Positions 61,101-64,000 of a stretch of DNA of 64,000 nt are shown here, piece after piece (position 1 is the first letter of the stretch; each line of letters starts with the position of its first letter). This stretch comes from Ferrovibrio sp. GTDB lineage: Bacteria; Pseudomonadota; Alphaproteobacteria; Ferrovibrionales; Ferrovibrionaceae. The DNA lies in the NCBI RefSeq assembly GCF_017994015.1, contig NZ_JAGOLP010000002.1:62001-126000 (forward strand), given 5' to 3'. The notes beneath the pieces were generated by a model. The model did not search any database, was not told the origin of the DNA, and saw only the letters and a list, made by a program, of their open reading frames with translations. The translations under genes were made by a program, and so were the position numbers.

Positions 61101-61282
61101 TTGCCACCGGTGCCGGCGCTGAAATGCGTCGCTCGCTCGGCACGGCGGTGTTTGCCGGCATGATTGGCGTCACCCTGGTGGGGCTGTTCCTCACGCCGGT
61201 GTTTTATGTGGTGCTGCGCCGTTTCACCAGCCCGCGCAAAATCTCCAATGCCGCCGTGATCCATCCCGGCCCGGCCGAGTAA
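58118..61282 (+). CDS. RND (HAE1) multidrug efflux permease
   Basis: A 1054-residue trimeric inner-membrane pump with the usual 12 helices and two periplasmic loops. FFVDRPIFAAVVSIVTVILG opens the protein; the proton-relay Asp pair is in GIVVDDAIVVVENIERN and the relay Lys in GLAAKNAILIVEFARQLE. It pairs with the adaptor just upstream; no outer-membrane channel gene is adjacent. Substrate unknown, possibly drugs or host compounds. Confidence 0.96.
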   Translation: MKFGHFFVDRPIFAAVVSIVTVILGVIAFRFLPVTEYPEIAPPQINVTAAYPGADAETVARTVATPIEQEINGVENMLYMSSYSTANGVMQLTITFRPGTNLDTAQVQVQNRVSIAEPRLPEEVRRQGITTNKQAGDFIMVVHLLSPDKRYDELYIANYMQMRIREQLLRLDGVGNVIVFGGSEYSIRIWLDPDRLSAYSLSASDVVTALQAQNVQVSGGTLGQQPAPDNNALQAIVTTQGRFEDVRQFREVIIKSGEGGRLVRLRDVARVELGAKDYNSRSYLDGQTAVALGIFQRPGTNALDTAQAVINRMNELKQDFPPGLEYTIVYNPTEFIAQSVDEVYKTLIEAIILVALVVLIFLQNWRAALIPILAIPVSLIGTFAVMLAFGFTLNVLSLFGLVLAIGIVVDDAIVVVENIERNIAEGLSPRDAAHETMDEVGTAVIAIAVVLSAVFIPTAFIPGISGQFYKQFALTIAGATIISAFNSLTLSPALGAILLKAHAKRDAGYKPGFFGRLAGGFNTGFDKMSNGYARGVGGIVKRRFLMLGFYALLVGATAFMFRTVPQGFIPPLDRGYAIVVIQLPDGASLSRTDEVTQKATKLIEGTPGVANVVAIPGFNGATFTNSSNAAVIFTPFTKFEERLPHGLTADVIIGQMIGKLMPIEEAFVIAIPPPAVPGIGSGGGFKMQLQNRTSDDVRPLLASAYQIMGRAQQTPGVTGVFTTFSAASPQVFLEIDRTKAQMLNVPLSNVFQTLQINLGSAYVNDFNAFGRIFQVRAQADAQFRLEKEDILNLKVRSATGSLVPLGSLVEIKEASGPDLIQRYNMYVSVPLQGNTPPGVSTGQSLQAMETLAAQVLEPGQGFEWTEIALQERMTGNTALFVFALAIVFVFLALAAQYESWVLPLAIMLIVPMSMLFALTGVKLAGLDNNVLVQIGLVVLIGLAAKNAILIVEFARQLEHEGKSAVDAVIEACRLRLRPILMTALAFILGVLPLVIATGAGAEMRRSLGTAVFAGMIGVTLVGLFLTPVFYVVLRRFTSPRKISNAAVIHPGPAE

Positions 61283-61286
61283 AATT

Positions 61287-62471
61287 CTACCCGCCGCGCC
61301 GAGACGCTTTGTTACGGCGCGGCGGTACCAATCCCAGGGCCAGCCGGCTCAGCGGGTTGCTATCGGCGGCGCGGCACAGCGCATAGCTGATCAGCGTGGC
61401 GGCCAGCGCCACCGCCACAAACTTCACCGGCCACCATACCGCCCAATCCAGCAGCGCCCAGCCGAGCAGGATGATCACGGTCTGGTGCAGGATATAAAAC
61501 GGATAGGCAAGGCGGCTGAAGCCGGTGAGGAATTTCACCGGGCGGTCCAGCCTCAATTTGGCCCAGCCGATAAAGGCAAACAGCCAGGCCATCTCGCCGG
61601 CAAAGCGGCAGAGGAAAATCACCCTTTCGGGCAACTGGATCGTGCCGTCGCGCCCGGCCAGCCATAAAAATGTGAAAACCATTGCGCCCAAAGCCGCCGG
61701 CCGCAGCAGGGCATGGATCGCCGCTTCCAGGCGCGGCTGCGCGCCGATCAGCCAGCCGAGCAGCAGCAGATAGAAATAATGCGCGTGATTGGCCCAGTCA
61801 TGCGTCAGGTCGTGGCTGCTCGGGAAACTGCGCCGCAGCAGCAATTCCGCCAGCAAGACCGGCAGGCCGAGCAGCAGCGGGCGATAACCCTGGGCCAGAT
61901 GCCCGGCCAGTTTTTCAGCCAGGCCGCTGCGCAGCAGCAACGCAATCAGCGGCAGCGCCAGCAGGGCATAGACAAACAGATAGGCAATGAACCAGAGATG
62001 ATGCCAGCTGAAATTGGCCTGCGGATAGCAGCAATCAACAATCTGCGGCAGGAAATCCCAGTAGCTGCCATGGAAATCCAGCGGGCTTTGCCGATTGGCG
62101 ATCTGCGGCGAGATACGCTCGACATAGACTTGCGGCGGCACAATCACCAGCATGCCGAAAACCAGCGGCAGCAGCAGGCGCTTGACCCGCTCGCGCGCCA
62201 CAGCCAGCGCCGCCCGGCGCTGCAAGGCATAGGCCAGGCTGATGCCGGCGAGCAGGAACAGCACCGGCATATGCCACTGATTCATCAGCCGCACCAGATT
62301 ATCGGCAAAGCCGGCATGCACTGCATCCTTGATATGCCAGGATTGGGCATCAAACAGCCGCGCGGTATGAAACAGGATCAGCAGCAGCACGGCGATGTTG
62401 CGCAGATTGTCGATATCCAGACGGCGACCGGCCGGGGGCGATACGGGCGTGATGCTCGCGGCATGGCTCAT
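61287..62471 (-). CDS. Acyltransferase-3 family membrane protein
   Basis: A 394-residue protein of about ten helices. It opens with RRLDIDNLRNIAVLLLILFHTARL (in parts), the family pattern with the catalytic His in LLILFHTARLF; WHMPVLFLLAGISLAYALQRR and HHLWFIAYLFVYALL follow. The group O-acylates sugars or glucans in the envelope (OpgC/OafA-like). It diverges from the TetR gene across a perfect palindrome and is its likely target. Confidence 0.9.
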   Translation of the reverse strand: MSHAASITPVSPPAGRRLDIDNLRNIAVLLLILFHTARLFDAQSWHIKDAVHAGFADNLVRLMNQWHMPVLFLLAGISLAYALQRRAALAVARERVKRLLLPLVFGMLVIVPPQVYVERISPQIANRQSPLDFHGSYWDFLPQIVDCCYPQANFSWHHLWFIAYLFVYALLALPLIALLLRSGLAEKLAGHLAQGYRPLLLGLPVLLAELLLRRSFPSSHDLTHDWANHAHYFYLLLLGWLIGAQPRLEAAIHALLRPAALGAMVFTFLWLAGRDGTIQLPERVIFLCRFAGEMAWLFAFIGWAKLRLDRPVKFLTGFSRLAYPFYILHQTVIILLGWALLDWAVWWPVKFVAVALAATLISYALCRAADSNPLSRLALGLVPPRRNKASRRGG

Positions 62472-62522
62472 GGTTTTCCTCGCTGGCGCTTTGCTGGCTT
62501 GCTTCGGGCAGGCCTATTCTTT

Positions 62523-62549
62523 ATATTGAATGAATGATTCATTCAATAT
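62523..62549. promoter_or_regulatory. Perfect 27-bp palindrome, TetR operator
   Basis: ATATTGAATGAAT-G-ATTCATTCAATAT, with 13 perfect base pairs per arm, centred between the acyltransferase (start 62471) and TetR (start 62567) genes. It is ideally placed to repress both. Confidence 0.85.
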
Positions 62550-62566
62550 CAATTCGGTGCTGAGCC

Positions 62567-63250
62567 ATGCGCCGCAAGCCGCCCGGTCGCCTGGCCGAGA
62601 TAGCCGAGGCCGCGATTCTGGTTTTCACCCGCCAGGGTTATCGCCGCTGCCAGGTGGCGGATATTGCGGCTGAACTGGGCGTTTCTGTCGGCAGCCTGTA
62701 TTCCTATGCCACCGGCAAGGAAGCGCTGGCGCAATTGGCCTTGCTGCATCTGCTGGAGCAGCCGTTGCAGAATCTGGCCCTGCCCTTTGCCGCCGGGCCT
62801 GAGCAGGAAAAGCACCTGGCCGAATTGATAACCGCGCGTGGCCAATGGCCGCTGCTGGCCCAGGCGCTGGCGCAGCCGGCAGCGCCGGCCGACACCATGG
62901 CCGAATTGGCGGCGATTATCGGTGAGTTGTTTGACATGACGCTGCGCCAGCGCCGGCTGATCCGTTTTCTGGATGCCTGCGCGTTGCATATGCCCATGCT
63001 GGCGCGGCAATTCATCATTCACATCAAGCAGCGTTATATCCAGGAATTGGAACAGTATCTGGTACAGCAGCAACAGCGCGGCCGGCTTGCATTGCCGGGG
63101 CCGCATGCGGCCGGCAGTGTTCGCGCCCTGTTGGAAATGGTGGCCTGGTTGTCGCTGCATCGTCAGGCCGATGCCGTGCCGCCGCCGCTGGATGATGCCC
63201 AGGCCCGGGCCACTGCAATTGCCTTTGCCCAAGCGGCTTTTCGGGTGTGA
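62567..63250 (+). CDS. TetR-family transcriptional regulator
   Basis: A 227-residue regulator. Helix-turn-helix in residues 10-52 (ILVFTRQGYRRCQVADIAAELGVSVGSLYSYATGKEAL, in parts) and a variable ligand domain. It reads away from the acyltransferase gene over the palindrome at 62523-62549, which it probably binds for autoregulation. The ATG at 62567 starts 17 bp after the palindrome. Confidence 0.9.
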   Translation: MRRKPPGRLAEIAEAAILVFTRQGYRRCQVADIAAELGVSVGSLYSYATGKEALAQLALLHLLEQPLQNLALPFAAGPEQEKHLAELITARGQWPLLAQALAQPAAPADTMAELAAIIGELFDMTLRQRRLIRFLDACALHMPMLARQFIIHIKQRYIQELEQYLVQQQQRGRLALPGPHAAGSVRALLEMVAWLSLHRQADAVPPPLDDAQARATAIAFAQAAFRV

Positions 63251-63283
63251 GCCTGGCATGTTAGACAACGCTTCAGGCTGCCT

Positions 63284-63370
63284 GCCCGCTTGGCGGAACC
63301 GGTAGACGCACGGGACTTAAAATCCCGAGGCCGCAAGGCCGTGCCGGTTCGAGTCCGGCAGCGGGCACCA
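63284..63370 (+). tRNA. tRNA-Leu (anticodon TAA)
   Basis: Acceptor GCCCGCT pairs with AGCGGGC; anticodon arm GGGA-CTTAAAA-TCCC gives TAA, which reads UUA. A long variable arm (GAGGCCGCAAGGCCGT) follows, then T-arm GCCGG-TTCGAGT-CCGGC, discriminator A, and an encoded CCA at 63368-63370. Confidence 0.95.
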
Positions 63371-63465
63371 GCCAGCTTGCCTTGTTTGAGGTCATATCAG
63401 GGGTGGCAAAGCCACACCAAGCCGGCTAGGTTGTTGCTGGTAATGCAGCAAATAAGGGCAGGCGG

Positions 63466-64000
63466 GTGGCAGAAGCGATCCCTACCGGCGGTGAAGTGAA
63501 TGGCTTTGCGCAGCAAGATGTGCCGGCCCGCGCCGCACCGCTGAACGCGCTCTTGGCTTTCTGGCGCCAGCGCTGCACCGAACTGGGCCGCTTGCCGGCG
63601 CGCGCCGATCTGGCGCCGGAGCAGATGATCGGCTTCCTGCCTTTTGTCACCCTGATCGATGTTCTGGAGGCGCCGCGCCGCTTCAAGTTTCGCCTCGTCG
63701 GCACCGGTGTGGTGGGCCATACCGGGCGCGAGGTGACGGCGCGTTTCGCCGATGCCGAATTGTTTGCCGACCGCGCCGATGACGTGATCCGCTATTTTGA
63801 ACTCTGTGTTGCCCATGCCCGCCCGGCCTATGCGCGCGGCCGCTATCGCACCCTGCCGACCGACCGCGAAGTGGCTTTTGAAGCGTTGCTGACGCCGTTG
63901 CGCAACCGGCCTGAAACCGGCAGCGGCGCCGACATGATGCTGGGTGCGCTGGTGGGTGAGAGATTGTCCTATGGCGAAAGCATGGGGCGGTTTGAATATG
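63466..64000 (+). CDS. PAS_5-domain protein (third of three; C-terminus cut by window)
   Basis: The frame reads from GTG 63466 to the window end (178 codons). It matches the other two PAS_5 proteins: LLAFWRQRCTELGRLPARADLAPEQMIGFLPFVTLID (in parts), FKFRLVGTGVVGHTGREV and MMLGALVGERLSYG. The family usually ends close to this point, so only a few residues are missing. Start is tentative: AAGGGCAGGCGG precedes the GTG. Confidence 0.75.
   Translation, partial: MAEAIPTGGEVNGFAQQDVPARAAPLNALLAFWRQRCTELGRLPARADLAPEQMIGFLPFVTLIDVLEAPRRFKFRLVGTGVVGHTGREVTARFADAELFADRADDVIRYFELCVAHARPAYARGRYRTLPTDREVAFEALLTPLRNRPETGSGADMMLGALVGERLSYGESMGRFEY

Overview
The window is a GC-rich, gene-dense chromosomal segment that reads as an alphaproteobacterium, most likely of the Rhodospirillales or a neighbouring order. 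Evidence: the hemE/ppsR (RP001-type) pair flanking a DnaA-box cluster as in the Caulobacter and Rickettsia origins, a Tim44-like gene next to secB and mltA, three PAS_5 proteins, a chemoreceptor ending in PilZ, an NDUFA9-like protein and an mmgR/alpha-r8-like small RNA. The genus assignment is inference; no rRNA gene is present.

Layout. 1-917: pentapeptide-repeat gene running off the left edge. 1053-6677: leftward operon of an AhpD-like protein, an enoyl-CoA hydratase and three tandem paralogous sensor kinases, two of which carry complementary defects (one lacks the phospho-histidine, the other the ATP-binding motifs). 6813-15153: UPF0114 protein, lipoprotein, Cache-HAMP-MCP-PilZ receptor, fabI-aroC, AhpD-like protein and a REC-EAL response regulator. 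15338-15520: a small RNA with its own promoter and tandem terminators. 15568-16347: class II aldolase. 16335-21877: a lasso-peptide-type RiPP locus (precursor, AsnB-like cyclase, sulfotransferase-like enzyme, HprK-like kinase, PqqD/RRE protein, 2OG-Fe(II) oxygenase) with no visible B2 leader protease. 22223-25226: CNNM/CorC transporter, Rid protein, TetR-MAPEG pair. 25504-32759: gltD and gltB in inverted order around two small secreted-protein genes. 33128-39000: NDUFA9-like protein, esterase, Smr protein and lutABC. 39172-49256: mixed genes including GNAT, PAS_5 proteins, a DUF2239/P-loop pair with a double operator, a flippase, mltA, Tim44-like, secB and a hybrid kinase.

The right part is built around the predicted chromosome origin (53882-54240). 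Leftward from it run ppsR, maf, aroE, a VapBC toxin-antitoxin pair, coaE and dnaQ, nearly all joined by ATGA-type overlaps. Rightward run hemE, hemH and hemJ (late haem synthesis), then an RND efflux pair, an acyltransferase facing a TetR regulator across a perfect 27-bp palindrome, tRNA-Leu(TAA) and a third PAS_5 gene cut by the window end.

A family of 85-97 bp intergenic elements with terminal CGTCATG inverted repeats is scattered through the window. It brackets the precursor/cyclase/sulfotransferase block of the lasso locus. All functions are read from motifs and context; no database search was possible.
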